Shown here: piece by piece, positions 35,867 to 44,631 of the stretch | Layout: each line of letters starts with the position of its first letter | Numbering within the stretch: the first letter of the stretch is position 1 | Origin: B69-G16 sp964501905 | GTDB lineage: Archaea > Thermoproteota > Thermoprotei > Thermofilales > B69-G16 | DNA: 64,000 nt | Direction: 5' to 3' | NCBI GenBank assembly: GCA_964501905.1 | Contig: CAZCTW010000008.1 | Location: forward strand, 24,544-88,543 | Made by a program: the position numbers and the translations under genes | The notes under the pieces: generated by a model | What the model was told of the DNA's origin: nothing | Seen by the model: the letters and a program-made list of their open reading frames with translations, nothing else | The model's database searches: none

Positions 35867-36991
35867 ATGGATCGCTTCCATCTTATAGCTAGGGAGCCCG
35901 TGGAGGAGGTTTTGACCGAGGAGAGGCTTAGAAAGTACTTGGATGAGGGGGTAAGGCTTAGGCATTATATAGGGTTTGAGATTTCCGGCTTAGTGCACTT
36001 GGGGACCGGGCTTATATGCATGCAGAAGGTAGCTGATTTCCAGAAGGCGGGCGTGGAGACTACTATTTTCCTAGCGGACTACCACTCTTGGATAAACCGT
36101 AAGCTTGGAGGGGATTTGAGCACTATAAGGAGGGTCGCGGGCGGCTATTTTAAGGAAGCCTTGAAATACTCGCTGAAAATCGCCGGGGGAGACCCCGAGA
36201 AAGTAAAGTTCATTATGGGCTCGGAGCTCTACGAGAAAGCAGGGTTGGACTACTGGAGCAACGTAATCAAAGTCTCTATGAGGACTACCCTCTCGAGGGT
36301 TAGGAGGTCGGTGACTATAATGGGGAGGAAGATGGAGGAGGCTTTAACCTTCGCCCAGCTCCTATACATACCCATGCAAGTAGCCGATATCTTCACGCTC
36401 GGCGTAAACCTCGCGCAGGGAGGGACCGACCAGAGGAAAGCCCACGTGATAGCCTTGGAGGTTGGGGAGAAGGAGTTCGGCTACAAGCCCGTAGCCGTGC
36501 ACCACCACTTGCTGGTGGGGATGCAGATGACCGAGGAGGCGCGGAGGAAAATGCTAGAAGCTAAAAAGACGGGGAACAGGGAGCTCTTCGAGGAGGGGGT
36601 GATAGACGTTAAAATGTCTAAGTCTAAGCCCCTGGGCGCTATCTTCATACACGACTCCGTAGAGGAGATTAAGAGTAAAATTAGGAAAGCTCTCTGCCCC
36701 ATGGGAGAGATAGAGCTAAACCCGGTCCTCGAGATAGCCAAGTATATAGTCTTCAGAGATAGGAGGGAGCCGTTTGAAATCGTAAATAAAAAGACGGGAG
36801 AGAGGTTGATCTTCGAGAAGTACGAGGAGCTTGAGGAAGCCTATGCGGAGAAGAGGGTACACCCCCTAGACTTGAAAATCTCAGTTGCGGAGGAGTTGGC
36901 TAGGATACTAGAGCCCGCGAGGAAGTACTTCTTAGAGGGGGCGGGGAGGAAGTACTTGGAGGAGATGATGGAGATTAAGCTTACTAGGTGA
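35867..36991 (+). CDS. tyrS: Tyrosyl-tRNA synthetase, archaeal type
   Basis: The 374-residue class I synthetase charges tRNA-Tyr with tyrosine. Motifs are the HIGH variant VHLG at 43-46 in ISGLVHLGTG and KMSKS at 249-253. TDQRKAHVIALEVGEK is a typical archaeal/eukaryotic TyrRS segment. The length and absence of a C-terminal S4 domain also fit the archaeal form. I chose the ATG at 35867 because a TATA-like box lies 25 bases before it. It overlaps the next gene by 4 bases (GTGA). Confidence 0.95.
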   Translation: MDRFHLIAREPVEEVLTEERLRKYLDEGVRLRHYIGFEISGLVHLGTGLICMQKVADFQKAGVETTIFLADYHSWINRKLGGDLSTIRRVAGGYFKEALKYSLKIAGGDPEKVKFIMGSELYEKAGLDYWSNVIKVSMRTTLSRVRRSVTIMGRKMEEALTFAQLLYIPMQVADIFTLGVNLAQGGTDQRKAHVIALEVGEKEFGYKPVAVHHHLLVGMQMTEEARRKMLEAKKTGNRELFEEGVIDVKMSKSKPLGAIFIHDSVEEIKSKIRKALCPMGEIELNPVLEIAKYIVFRDRREPFEIVNKKTGERLIFEKYEELEEAYAEKRVHPLDLKISVAEELARILEPARKYFLEGAGRKYLEEMMEIKLTR

Positions 36992-37746
36992 GCTTAAATA
37001 CCCCGCTAGCTTTATTTACGCGGTGGCGCGGTTTGCCTATTCTGGAGGAGCTTAAGGAAAGGTTTTTTATCGTAGGCCACCGCGGGGCTAAGGGGTTAGA
37101 GCCGGAGAATACCTTAAAATCCGTTAGGCGGGCTCTCGAGCTCGGCGTAGACGCCGTAGAGGTTGATGTCAGAGTTTCCGGAGACGGCTACCCCGTAGTT
37201 ATACACGATGAAACAGTCGACCGGACTACGGACGGCTCGGGGCTCGTGGCTGAGATGAGCTTGGAGGAGCTGAGGCGCCTAGACGCCGGAGGGGGAGAGA
37301 AAATCCCCCTATTCGAGGAGGTGCTTAGGGAAGTCCATGGGAAAGCTGTTCTCTTCGTCGAGTTTAAAGTATTAGAGGCCGTAACCCCCGTCCTGGAGAA
37401 GGTAGAGGAGATGAAAGCCTGGAAATCCATACTCTTCATATCCTTCCACCCAGACCATCTCCTAAAGGTAAAGGAGTACAGGAGGGACGCCTATATCGGA
37501 CTGATATACTCGCAGCCCTCCGACGGGATAGTTCTAGCCAAGAAAATCGGAGCCGTAGCTGTTCTCCCCCAGTACAGGCTCGCCACGGAGAAAGCCGTGG
37601 CTTTCGCTAAGAGGCTTAAGCTCATGGTCGTACCTTGGGTTGTAAACGACCTAGAGACTGGCCTGAAATTGAAATCCTATGGAGTAAATGGGTTAGCCAC
37701 CGATAGACCTGATATTCTCCTAAAGCTTAGAGAGTATTCCGGGTAA
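36988..37746 (+). CDS. Glycerophosphodiester phosphodiesterase
   Basis: The 252-residue TIM-barrel enzyme hydrolyses glycerophosphodiesters to glycerol phosphate and an alcohol. Catalytic and metal residues are visible: H31 and R32 in VGHRGAKG, E40 and N41 in EPENT, E58 and D60 in VEVDVR, H73 and D74 in VIHDETVDRTTDG. It is cytoplasmic, with no signal peptide. The GTG start overlaps tyrS by 4 bases, so the two are co-transcribed. Confidence 0.93.
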   Translation: MSLNTPLALFTRWRGLPILEELKERFFIVGHRGAKGLEPENTLKSVRRALELGVDAVEVDVRVSGDGYPVVIHDETVDRTTDGSGLVAEMSLEELRRLDAGGGEKIPLFEEVLREVHGKAVLFVEFKVLEAVTPVLEKVEEMKAWKSILFISFHPDHLLKVKEYRRDAYIGLIYSQPSDGIVLAKKIGAVAVLPQYRLATEKAVAFAKRLKLMVVPWVVNDLETGLKLKSYGVNGLATDRPDILLKLREYSG

Positions 37747-37801
37747 AGATGCCAAATGTTATTATATGCTGTTTAGCGGATCCAAAACTGCAGGTGATGC
37801 C

Positions 37802-38517
37802 ATGGGCTTAGCCGAGGAGATCCTAGGGGCGAAGAAGGTGGTAGCGTTCCAACCCCACCCCGACGACGGCGACCTAGCGGCGGGGGCTTAGTTAAAATCT
37901 TGACGGCTAGAGGAGCAGAAGTCGTCTACGTAACGCTGACGGACGGCTCCGCCGGCACTCGGGATTTAGAGTTGACGCTGTCTAGGCTAGCGGAGATTAG
38001 GAGGAGGGAGCAGGAGGAGGCGCGGATTTTAGGAGTTAAAGAGTTGATCTGGTTGGGCTATAGGGACGCCTACCTGCCCTACTCGCCAGAGGTTAGAGAT
38101 AGGCTCATCTACATATTGAGGAAGTATAGGCCGGAGGTAGTTTTAGCCCCGGATCCCTTGCTACTCTATGAAGTCCACCCGGACCATAGGCACGCGGGGT
38201 TTTTAGCGGCGGAGGCTTCTTTCTTCACTCCGCTTCCTAACGTAAACAGGGAAAGCCTAAGTGAGGGGTTAACGCCTTTTAGTCCTACTTACGTAGTGTT
38301 CTACTTTACTGCTGAGCCTAACGTGTACATAGACGTGGCCGAGGTCTTAGAATATAAAATCGAGGCGGTAAAGGGGCACAGATCGCATTTCGGCAAGAAT
38401 ATCGAGGGGATTTTGAGGAGGATTGCTGAGGAGCAGGGTTCGAAGATAGGGGTTAAATACGCCGAAGCGTTTAAAGCCATTAAACCGTACTGTCTGCACT
38501 GTCTCGGGTTTTTTTAG
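37802..38517 (+). pseudogene. PIG-L/LmbE-type deacetylase, frameshifted
   Basis: The first frame starts with ATG at 37802 and encodes KKVVAFQPHPDDGDLAAG, which carries the metal-binding HPDD motif, then hits a stop after a run of five G near 37886. With one extra G it would continue as GLVKILTARGAEVVYVTLT into the open frame 37900-38517, which has DGSAGT, PDPLLLYEVHPDHRHAG and the rest of the fold. Together they make a normal 238-residue member that removes acetyl groups from N-acetylglucosamine-type substrates. As written, neither part can work alone. The run of G makes a sequencing error possible. Confidence 0.85.
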
Positions 38518-38963
38518 CCGAAATAGCGGAGCCATTTCTCTAATACTTTGTCGATTAAGTAGTACATGTTGTTGGCCGTGTCGACTCCTGGGCAGACAGA
38601 GTCTACGTAGAGGTAGAGTTTATCGCCGCCATAGAGGATTTCGGCGTCTTCTCCGTCTCCAGACAAGGGTTTCCTAGTTACTAGAAAGGGATACATGCGG
38701 CAGACTCTCGGCCTATCGTGGTATATTAAGCAGTAAGCTACTCCGCCTTTATAGCTGAGGAATATACAGGATCCATCGCCTTTTTTCAACAAGTAGTACT
38801 TCCCATTGTAGCCGACGACTACTGGACCATATTTAACGCTATAGTATAAGACTTCCCCGCTAGAGAGTTGGATTATGTAACGCCTACAGCACTCGCCGCA
38901 CCTGACGCAAGTCCATCCTCTGACATCTTTCCAACCGACGTACTTGTGCCTCTTCGAGCGCAT
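38514..38963 (-). CDS. YkgJ-type CxxCxxCC cluster protein
   Basis: The 149-residue protein begins with TCVRCGECCRRY (C19, C22, C25, C26), the metal-binding motif of the YkgJ/UPF0153 family, and has further cysteines in VAYCLIYHDRPRVCRMYPF. Members are thought to bind zinc or an Fe-S cluster; the function is poorly known. The ATG overlaps the end of the upstream GH5 gene by 91 bases on the same strand and has a GGTGA ribosome binding site 3 bases before it. It converges with the PIG-L gene. Confidence 0.85.
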   Translation of the reverse strand: MRSKRHKYVGWKDVRGWTCVRCGECCRRYIIQLSSGEVLYYSVKYGPVVVGYNGKYYLLKKGDGSCIFLSYKGGVAYCLIYHDRPRVCRMYPFLVTRKPLSGDGEDAEILYGGDKLYLYVDSVCPGVDTANNMYYLIDKVLEKWLRYFG

Positions 38964-41137
38964 TTCATCACCGTTCTCCTCGCTCTACTCTTGCCCAGTA
39001 TACGGAAAGTTATTCCCAAGATAAATATAGCGGAGAGGATTAAAGCCACAGGAGTAAATGGATTTTGCTCCTCCCCACAGTCGTGCTCTATCTTGACTTC
39101 GACCGTGGATTTAGCGGTACTGGTGCTTATATTTAGAATTCTAAATTTGTAGTCGAACGTGTATGAGGAATTGGAAAGTGCCGTTACTCTAAAACCTAGC
39201 TTATAGTAGCGCCAAGGCAGGTATATAAGCGCCCGACAACCCCCTTCTCCGGTTCTCAGGTAAACTGTATATTCTCTATCCTCTACCTTGAAGACAGCCT
39301 TCAGGGGTTTACAACTGCTAGATAAGAGTCGGGGCCTATCCAGCACATCTAGTATGTGCTTCTTCTCTTTTCCATTAGGATATAACAAGCCGAAGCTATC
39401 CTCATCCCTCCAGTATGTCCACCACGCATAGCCTAAAGCGTGTTCTTCAAAAAGGCTTAATACGTCCCCGGCCCAGTCAGACGCCCTATAGGCGGAGGAT
39501 CCCACACCGAACTCTCCAATCCACACCGGGATTCCTCTCTCTAAGCCGAGTTCGACGCACTTCTCGACGGCCCGTTTCAACTCTTTAAAACTTGTCTTCT
39601 CGTAGCCAGTCTTCCCATCCCAGGTGCCGCCGACGTAAAAGTGTATTGTCAAGACTATATTCTCGCCGCTTATCCAGGGTACGGCGTTTAAATCGCCGCC
39701 CCACACGGGCATATACATGAGGATGTGCTTATCGTCTACTTTCCTTATCTCGTCAAACACGTACTTGTAGAACTCCTCTACCAACTTCACGAACTCTTCT
39801 CGGGGGACGAGGTCGTAGCGGGGCATAGGCTCGTTGAAAATATCGTAAGCCGCTATGGCGGGTTCATCCCTATACCTTTCGGCAACTACCCTCCATATAT
39901 CGGCGAATCTCCTCCACAATTCTCTATCTTTGAAGAACTTCACCGAGGCCTCCAAGTGATCCTCGGCATCGGGGATTAGCCAGTCGGGGAAGCCGCAGCC
40001 CTTATACCTCCTGCTCCACCTCCACTGATGCATGTCCAATATTACGTAGAGCCCGTGTTTTTTAGCCCAGTAGATAACCCAATCCACTACCTTGAGGTAC
40101 TCCTCGTTTATCACGCCCGGCCTAGGCTCTATATAAGCCCAACCTATAGGCAACCTAACCACGTTGAAACCCCACGAAGTTATCCGAGCGAAATCTTCCT
40201 CGCTCTGCCCGAACCAACCGAACTCAAGTCCCATATAGTTGACTCCTTGTAGCAAGACGTAGTTTCCCCTATCATCTACTATGGAGGAATTTACCGCTCT
40301 GAGCCAGGAAGGATTAGGTAGTTCTCCTAGAGGCGGCTTCCTTAACGCATAGGATTCGTCTACTTCACCTCTAAGAATTTTCCGGGCGAACTCCTCTGTA
40401 AGTTCTTTATTTTTCGAGAACAAAACTCCTCGAGCTGCCGAGATTAAAGTTTCCAAACTATCATATTCTACAATGAGCAACTCTATGTAGGAATCTTCCA
40501 GCCAGAATCTAAGAGAGAAAGAGGGATTCCCCCAGTTCCTCTCATCTTCAACACCTACTCTCACCGGGTGTAGGGGAATTAAAGCTAGTTTCTCCTCCGG
40601 TAGAACCACCGCGACGGCATAGCTCTTTGAACATATGGGCGTTTTGCTGATTTTCTTTGGGAAGTGTACCTCATTCTCCTCTACCAGCGTGTAGAAAATC
40701 CAGGTCTTCTCCCACATCTCCTCCACGCTTAGGCTCCAAGAACCCCAAGCTAAAGCCTCCAAATCCAGGTTTGCATCCAGAAACGCCTTTACGAGAGCTG
40801 CCCTTCCTGATGAGCCAATTAAGACCTCCACTCTATAGTTTAAAGAAGCTCCCGCGTAGTCCTCGACCCCTTCAACTCGCAAAACTCCGGGCAGCTTGCA
40901 TATCTCCCCACCTCGCCACCACGATTGGTGAGTGAAATCCGTCCACCCCTTCCTCCACAAGGCGAAGCCTAACGCGGGCAGGATTTTCTCGCTTCCCTTT
41001 ACGATGTCTAGACTACCGTTGTTCTTTAAAATGAGTTTATGCTCGGCTAGGGGGGTCTCTGTTTCCGCCGCTAGGAAGCGGATATTAAAGCTAGAAAGGG
41101 CTATTATTAACGCCAATAGCAGGGAAGTCCTACTCAT
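38873..41137 (-). CDS. Membrane-anchored GH5 glycosidase (endoglucanase-like)
   Basis: The 754-residue protein has a signal peptide (about 1-23), an N-terminal beta-rich domain of unknown type (about 25-275), a GH5 TIM barrel (about 280-600), a short beta-domain and a membrane helix (about 700-720). The acid/base is E436 in YDIFNEP, the nucleophile is E542 in WIGEFG, and H499 lies in IHFYVG. RLPIGWAYIEPRPG and the acid motif fit the cellulase group. It would cleave beta-glucan or mannan outside the cell. The last about 30 residues are read across the start of the YkgJ gene and look unlike the rest, so the true C-terminus may be KSRARR or a base may be lost there. Confidence 0.92.
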   Translation of the reverse strand: MSRTSLLLALIIALSSFNIRFLAAETETPLAEHKLILKNNGSLDIVKGSEKILPALGFALWRKGWTDFTHQSWWRGGEICKLPGVLRVEGVEDYAGASLNYRVEVLIGSSGRAALVKAFLDANLDLEALAWGSWSLSVEEMWEKTWIFYTLVEENEVHFPKKISKTPICSKSYAVAVVLPEEKLALIPLHPVRVGVEDERNWGNPSFSLRFWLEDSYIELLIVEYDSLETLISAARGVLFSKNKELTEEFARKILRGEVDESYALRKPPLGELPNPSWLRAVNSSIVDDRGNYVLLQGVNYMGLEFGWFGQSEEDFARITSWGFNVVRLPIGWAYIEPRPGVINEEYLKVVDWVIYWAKKHGLYVILDMHQWRWSRRYKGCGFPDWLIPDAEDHLEASVKFFKDRELWRRFADIWRVVAERYRDEPAIAAYDIFNEPMPRYDLVPREEFVKLVEEFYKYVFDEIRKVDDKHILMYMPVWGGDLNAVPWISGENIVLTIHFYVGGTWDGKTGYEKTSFKELKRAVEKCVELGLERGIPVWIGEFGVGSSAYRASDWAGDVLSLFEEHALGYAWWTYWRDEDSFGLLYPNGKEKKHILDVLDRPRLLSSSCKPLKAVFKVEDREYTVYLRTGEGGCRALIYLPWRYYKLGFRVTALSNSSYTFDYKFRILNISTSTAKSTVEVKIEHDCGEEQNPFTPVALILSAIFILGITFRILGKSRARRTVMKCARRGTSTSVGKMSEDGLASGAASAVGVT

Positions 41138-41143
41138 AGCCCA

Positions 41144-41470
41144 CTATGGAGTATTAAGGGATTTTATAAATAAGATAATTGCCGTTGCTATCTCGAGAGA
41201 TTCCCTGGCGGCGTCCAGGGCATCCTCCGGCTCTAAATCCCTGATATATCTCTTAATTTCTAGAATTCTCAAAATCTCGCCCCACATCCTATGCGGGAGC
41301 ACGCGGGCGCCCTCCAGTATATCTCCAGGATCTACCCCAAGCTCCGCGGCCACGGCTTCTAGAGAGTAGAAGACGGTATAGGCCGAAAGCTCTTTTACCC
41401 GTATACCCTCGGACTCTTCGGCTTCGTTTAGCTTCTCGGAGGCTAATAACAAGTAGTCTAGGGATTTCAT
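41144..41470 (-). CDS. Small all-helical protein, possibly HEPN/PaREP1-like
   Basis: The 108-residue protein is predicted to be helical throughout (LDYLLLASEKLNEAEESEG, then PEDALDAARESLEIATAII). Its size and layout recall HEPN or PaREP1-like archaeal helical domains, but the RxxxxH motif of nuclease HEPNs is not evident. It lies 6 bases upstream of the GH5 gene on the same strand and may share its transcript. Confidence 0.55.
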   Translation of the reverse strand: MKSLDYLLLASEKLNEAEESEGIRVKELSAYTVFYSLEAVAAELGVDPGDILEGARVLPHRMWGEILRILEIKRYIRDLEPEDALDAARESLEIATAIILFIKSLNTP

Positions 41471-41512
41471 TAGAGGGTATAGGCGCGCCTCGAATTTAAA
41501 ACTTGTGTTTAT

Positions 41513-42238
41513 TTACTTAAGGGTGTTAGGCTTTATTTCGAACTCGCAGTAGGGGTCGCCTGCGGCTATACACTTAGTCTCTTCAGCCATCATCTCGACG
41601 CCAAAGTGCTCGGAGAACACGCCAGATAGGAAGCCTCTAACGAGCTGTGATTGAGGTTTAGAAGTTATCCCTAGGTTTTTCTTTATCTCGGAACACTCCC
41701 AATTATCCCATATACGCACCCTAGCCGCTTTCCTAAAGCCGTCGTAAGCTATCTTAGTCCTCTTCCACCAACCCGAAACCTGACAGGATAACATTACGTC
41801 CTCTAAGGTCTCAACGCTATTCTCCCCTCTTATTCTTTCGTGAGTCTTATAGGAGTGCCTGCCTCCTCTATACCAGAGGTGCCAGAGTATAGCCCCGCCC
41901 GAAGCCTCGCCTAATCCTTCTATTATCGAGTAGAAATGGCTTGTGCTCTGAATTATTGCTCGTTTCCCAGAGTAGGATATGGGCATTACGTCCTCTAGTA
42001 TGAGCAAACCCCTAGTTCGCGGAGATATAACTTTAACCCTCCTGACTTGCGGAGCCCCCTCTAATTTCTCAGCTAGAGATTTAGCATTGCCAGAAGCTTT
42101 TGAGAAATCGGCTATAACTAAGACGATTTTTGAGTTTCTGCCGTAGCCAGCTATATACTCTATCTCTACTCCATGGCGCGAAAAAGCTTCGACTATACGC
42201 GGAAGAGAAGCGGAAATGTTCTCTACTTCGGCAACCAA
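41513..42238 (-). CDS. ACT-like plus V4R sensor protein
   Basis: The 241-residue protein has an N-terminal ACT-like ferredoxin-fold domain (about 1-90, IVEAFSRHGVEIEYIAGYG then SKIVLVIADFSKASGNAKSL) and a C-terminal V4R domain (about 100-235) ending with the cysteine motif ETKCIAAGDPYCEFEI. V4R domains bind small molecules and often control transcription. It is the only intact copy of three in the window. It is divergent from the winged-helix gene at 42386, with a 147-base AT-rich gap, so it may act with that regulator. Confidence 0.85.
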   Translation of the reverse strand: MVAEVENISASLPRIVEAFSRHGVEIEYIAGYGRNSKIVLVIADFSKASGNAKSLAEKLEGAPQVRRVKVISPRTRGLLILEDVMPISYSGKRAIIQSTSHFYSIIEGLGEASGGAILWHLWYRGGRHSYKTHERIRGENSVETLEDVMLSCQVSGWWKRTKIAYDGFRKAARVRIWDNWECSEIKKNLGITSKPQSQLVRGFLSGVFSEHFGVEMMAEETKCIAAGDPYCEFEIKPNTLK

Positions 42239-42385
42239 GCCATATAGCCTACTCTTTTTGAAATCATATGTTACTACGAGGGGGATAGTGAAGAATGGAA
42301 ATTTCTCAGAAGACCTGACTTTAAATACCCGATCGGGATTCTTAATCTTGAGTACACCTCATCTATCCGAGATATATACTTTTAT

Positions 42386-42703
42386 ATGAGGAAACCTTTA
42401 TATATATGTATCTGGAGGGCTGTAAAAGATTTGAGAATAAGTAAATTCCTGAAAAGTCCTACGGTCAAAATACTAGTTTTTATTTATAAAAATAAAAAGG
42501 TCAGATACAGAGATTTGGGTAGTATAGTGGAGAGCAGGGGTTCTCTATCAAATTGTCTAAACTCTCTTCTTTCAGACGGGCTAGTAGTTAGGCAGGTCAA
42601 CGTGGAGAAGGTACCAGTTGAAAGCTACTATCTTCTAACCGAGAAAGGCAGGAAGATAGCTTCATATGTAGAGGCTATGAGGACTGTTTATGGGCTAACC
42701 TAG
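42386..42703 (+). CDS. Winged helix-turn-helix regulator
   Basis: The 105-residue protein has a winged-helix domain: VKILVFIYKNKKVRYRDLG, then GSLSNCLNSLLSDGLVVRQV as recognition helix region, and YYLLTEKGRKIASY as the wing. It is like small archaeal PadR/MarR-type regulators. The start is uncertain: ATG at 42386, or TTG at 42431, which would follow a TATA-like box at 42395-42405. It lies 39 bases before the surface repeat protein and opposite the V4R sensor, suggesting it controls one of them. Confidence 0.75.
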   Translation: MRKPLYICIWRAVKDLRISKFLKSPTVKILVFIYKNKKVRYRDLGSIVESRGSLSNCLNSLLSDGLVVRQVNVEKVPVESYYLLTEKGRKIASYVEAMRTVYGLT

Positions 42704-42712
42704 GCGTTTCAA

Positions 42713-42720
42713 ATTTATAT
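42713..42720 (+). promoter_or_regulatory. TATA-like box of the surface repeat protein
   Basis: ATTTATAT lies 23-30 bases before the ATG at 42743, a typical distance for a leaderless archaeal gene. It supports that ATG over the in-frame ATG at 42719, which lies inside the box. Confidence 0.45.
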
Positions 42721-42742
42721 GCTTTTTAATTATTGTTTAACG

Positions 42743-44629
42743 ATGTTGGTGAAGGCGCTGAAGAAAGAATATATAGTCGCAGTTTTCGTAATCCTAGCCC
42801 TGACGCTAGTTATTCCGGCGGTCAGTGGGCAAACGCTCGTAGAGGTTTGGACGGATAAGCCGAGCTACTATGTGGGCGAGTCAGTCCGCATATACTTTAG
42901 AATAAGCGCAGACGCCTACATAGAAATCTGGTTGAAGTATCCAGATGGGACGCTTAGATTACTGTATAAGGGGAATGTAAAGGGTGGAGAGATATACTTC
43001 TTAACCGGAACCGCCGGGTGTCCAACAGGCGTACGCACGGTTTTCGTTAAAGCCTGGATCGGCGGACAGTACTTCGAGGGAACTACGAGCTATGAGGTCC
43101 AGTTAACTCTCAGGGTTCTAGCCGAAGTCTACATATTCGAGAACTATACCGTCGACGTAGTTCTCAAGTATAAGCCTGAGCACACCTCGTGGAGCCAATT
43201 CTACTCTTTATGCTTCTCCCGCAATCCTTCAAAGTACTACTTAACGCTGAAAAACTACGCCGCCGACCTTCTAGGGCTCGTCACTATCTCGGAAGTTAGC
43301 AAGGGATATTCAGGAGTTGAAGGCGTGGTTTACGTTAAGTGTAGAGGAGATTTAAAATACTCTGCTTTATCAGAGGTTGAAAAGGGAATTATAAAACTTA
43401 AAGATCCTCTCTTCGAGAAAGGCGAGGGTTGGCTAGACGAGATGTTAGTCTACTGCGAGCGGGGTGTAACCTCAGTCTCCCCCGCCCCCTATAGCATAAC
43501 AAAGACTTCAGCTAAGTGGATTAACCCGACGAAGCCCGGAACAGGCATATACGAGGTAGTAACTTACTATTACGTTAACGTGACAGCTGAAGGCTTGCCC
43601 GTCGGAGTTAAAACCACCGTCTTCCTAAACGGAAAGCCTTACGGAGAAGTGGGCAGCGGCGAGTGCTTAATTGTCAAAATCAAAGGCGGCGAGAAGGGGG
43701 AAATAACTGTTCTAGAAGAGATCTCGCATGGGGGTAAGGTATTCCGCGTCGAAGACGCGCTTTTCGCAAGCGTCGAGAAGGAGAGTAGCCTGGTATTTAA
43801 GTACTCTGAAATGGTTAAATTGAGTATAACGTCTAACTACGTTGTAGCTGTTAAAATCGATGGCTCTGAAGCAGCGACGCCCCTCGAGTACTGGGTTAAA
43901 CCTGGGACGGAAGTTACGATCTCCGCCCCTGAAGTTTATGAAATTGGAGTAGGCGAGAGACTGGTTTTCGCGAAATGGAGCGATGGTTCTAAAGAACTCA
44001 ACAGGAAGATTAGAGTTTTAGAATCCACTAGCCTCAGCCTAGAGTATAAGCGGCAGTTCTATGTAGATGTTAGAGACCCCCAAGGAGTAGCCTATGGAGG
44101 AGGGTGGTATGACGAGGGCTCTACAGCTAAAATAGGAGTAAAAGAAACCGTCGTGAAGATAGGCGAGGGGGAGCGTTTTGTTTTCGACTCTTGGAGCGGA
44201 GATATATCGTCTAAAAAGCCAGTTATAGAGGTTCAAGTTAGCTCTCCGCTGACGGTCACCGCTAGGTGGAGACACCAATACAGGGTAGAGGTTTCCACAA
44301 AGTACTCGGAAGTCCGGCTAAACCCCTACTCGCCGGATGGTTGGTATGATGAAGGAACAAGACTTGTAGTTGAAATAAGAGAGGAGAAAGTAGATGACAC
44401 ATCCTTCACGACTGTTAAATTTGCTGGATGGATTGATAAAACGACTGAGACTACTTATAAAACGCCTAGATTTGAGATTACCGTAAATAGACCGCTTAAA
44501 ATTGAAGCGGTGTGGAAGAGAAGGCTTCGATTACTCCCACTGATAGTTCTGGGATCGTTGATCGCAATACTAATAATCGTAGTGGCCGTCTTTCTATTCC
44601 TCAAGTTTGGCCGTCCTTCAGTTGTTTAA
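42743..44629 (+). CDS. Secreted surface protein with three wing-like beta repeats and C-terminal anchor
   Basis: The 628-residue protein has a signal peptide (about residues 10-30, VAVFVILALTLVIPAVSGQ), a long beta-rich front half and a C-terminal membrane helix (LLPLIVLGSLIAILIIVVAV). The region 350-600 has three related modules of about 75 residues: each has a Y.V.V strand, then a WY(D/K) motif such as GGWYDEGSTAKIGV or DGWYDEGTRLVVEI, and ends in FxxW (FAKWSDGS, FDSWSGDI, FAGWIDKT). This is the InlB-type/FLG-new-like repeat common in cell-surface adhesins. Starts at 42743, just after a TATA-like box. It is probably a surface adhesin or structural protein. Confidence 0.78.
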   Translation: MLVKALKKEYIVAVFVILALTLVIPAVSGQTLVEVWTDKPSYYVGESVRIYFRISADAYIEIWLKYPDGTLRLLYKGNVKGGEIYFLTGTAGCPTGVRTVFVKAWIGGQYFEGTTSYEVQLTLRVLAEVYIFENYTVDVVLKYKPEHTSWSQFYSLCFSRNPSKYYLTLKNYAADLLGLVTISEVSKGYSGVEGVVYVKCRGDLKYSALSEVEKGIIKLKDPLFEKGEGWLDEMLVYCERGVTSVSPAPYSITKTSAKWINPTKPGTGIYEVVTYYYVNVTAEGLPVGVKTTVFLNGKPYGEVGSGECLIVKIKGGEKGEITVLEEISHGGKVFRVEDALFASVEKESSLVFKYSEMVKLSITSNYVVAVKIDGSEAATPLEYWVKPGTEVTISAPEVYEIGVGERLVFAKWSDGSKELNRKIRVLESTSLSLEYKRQFYVDVRDPQGVAYGGGWYDEGSTAKIGVKETVVKIGEGERFVFDSWSGDISSKKPVIEVQVSSPLTVTARWRHQYRVEVSTKYSEVRLNPYSPDGWYDEGTRLVVEIREEKVDDTSFTTVKFAGWIDKTTETTYKTPRFEITVNRPLKIEAVWKRRLRLLPLIVLGSLIAILIIVVAVFLFLKFGRPSVV

Positions 44630-44631
44630 CC

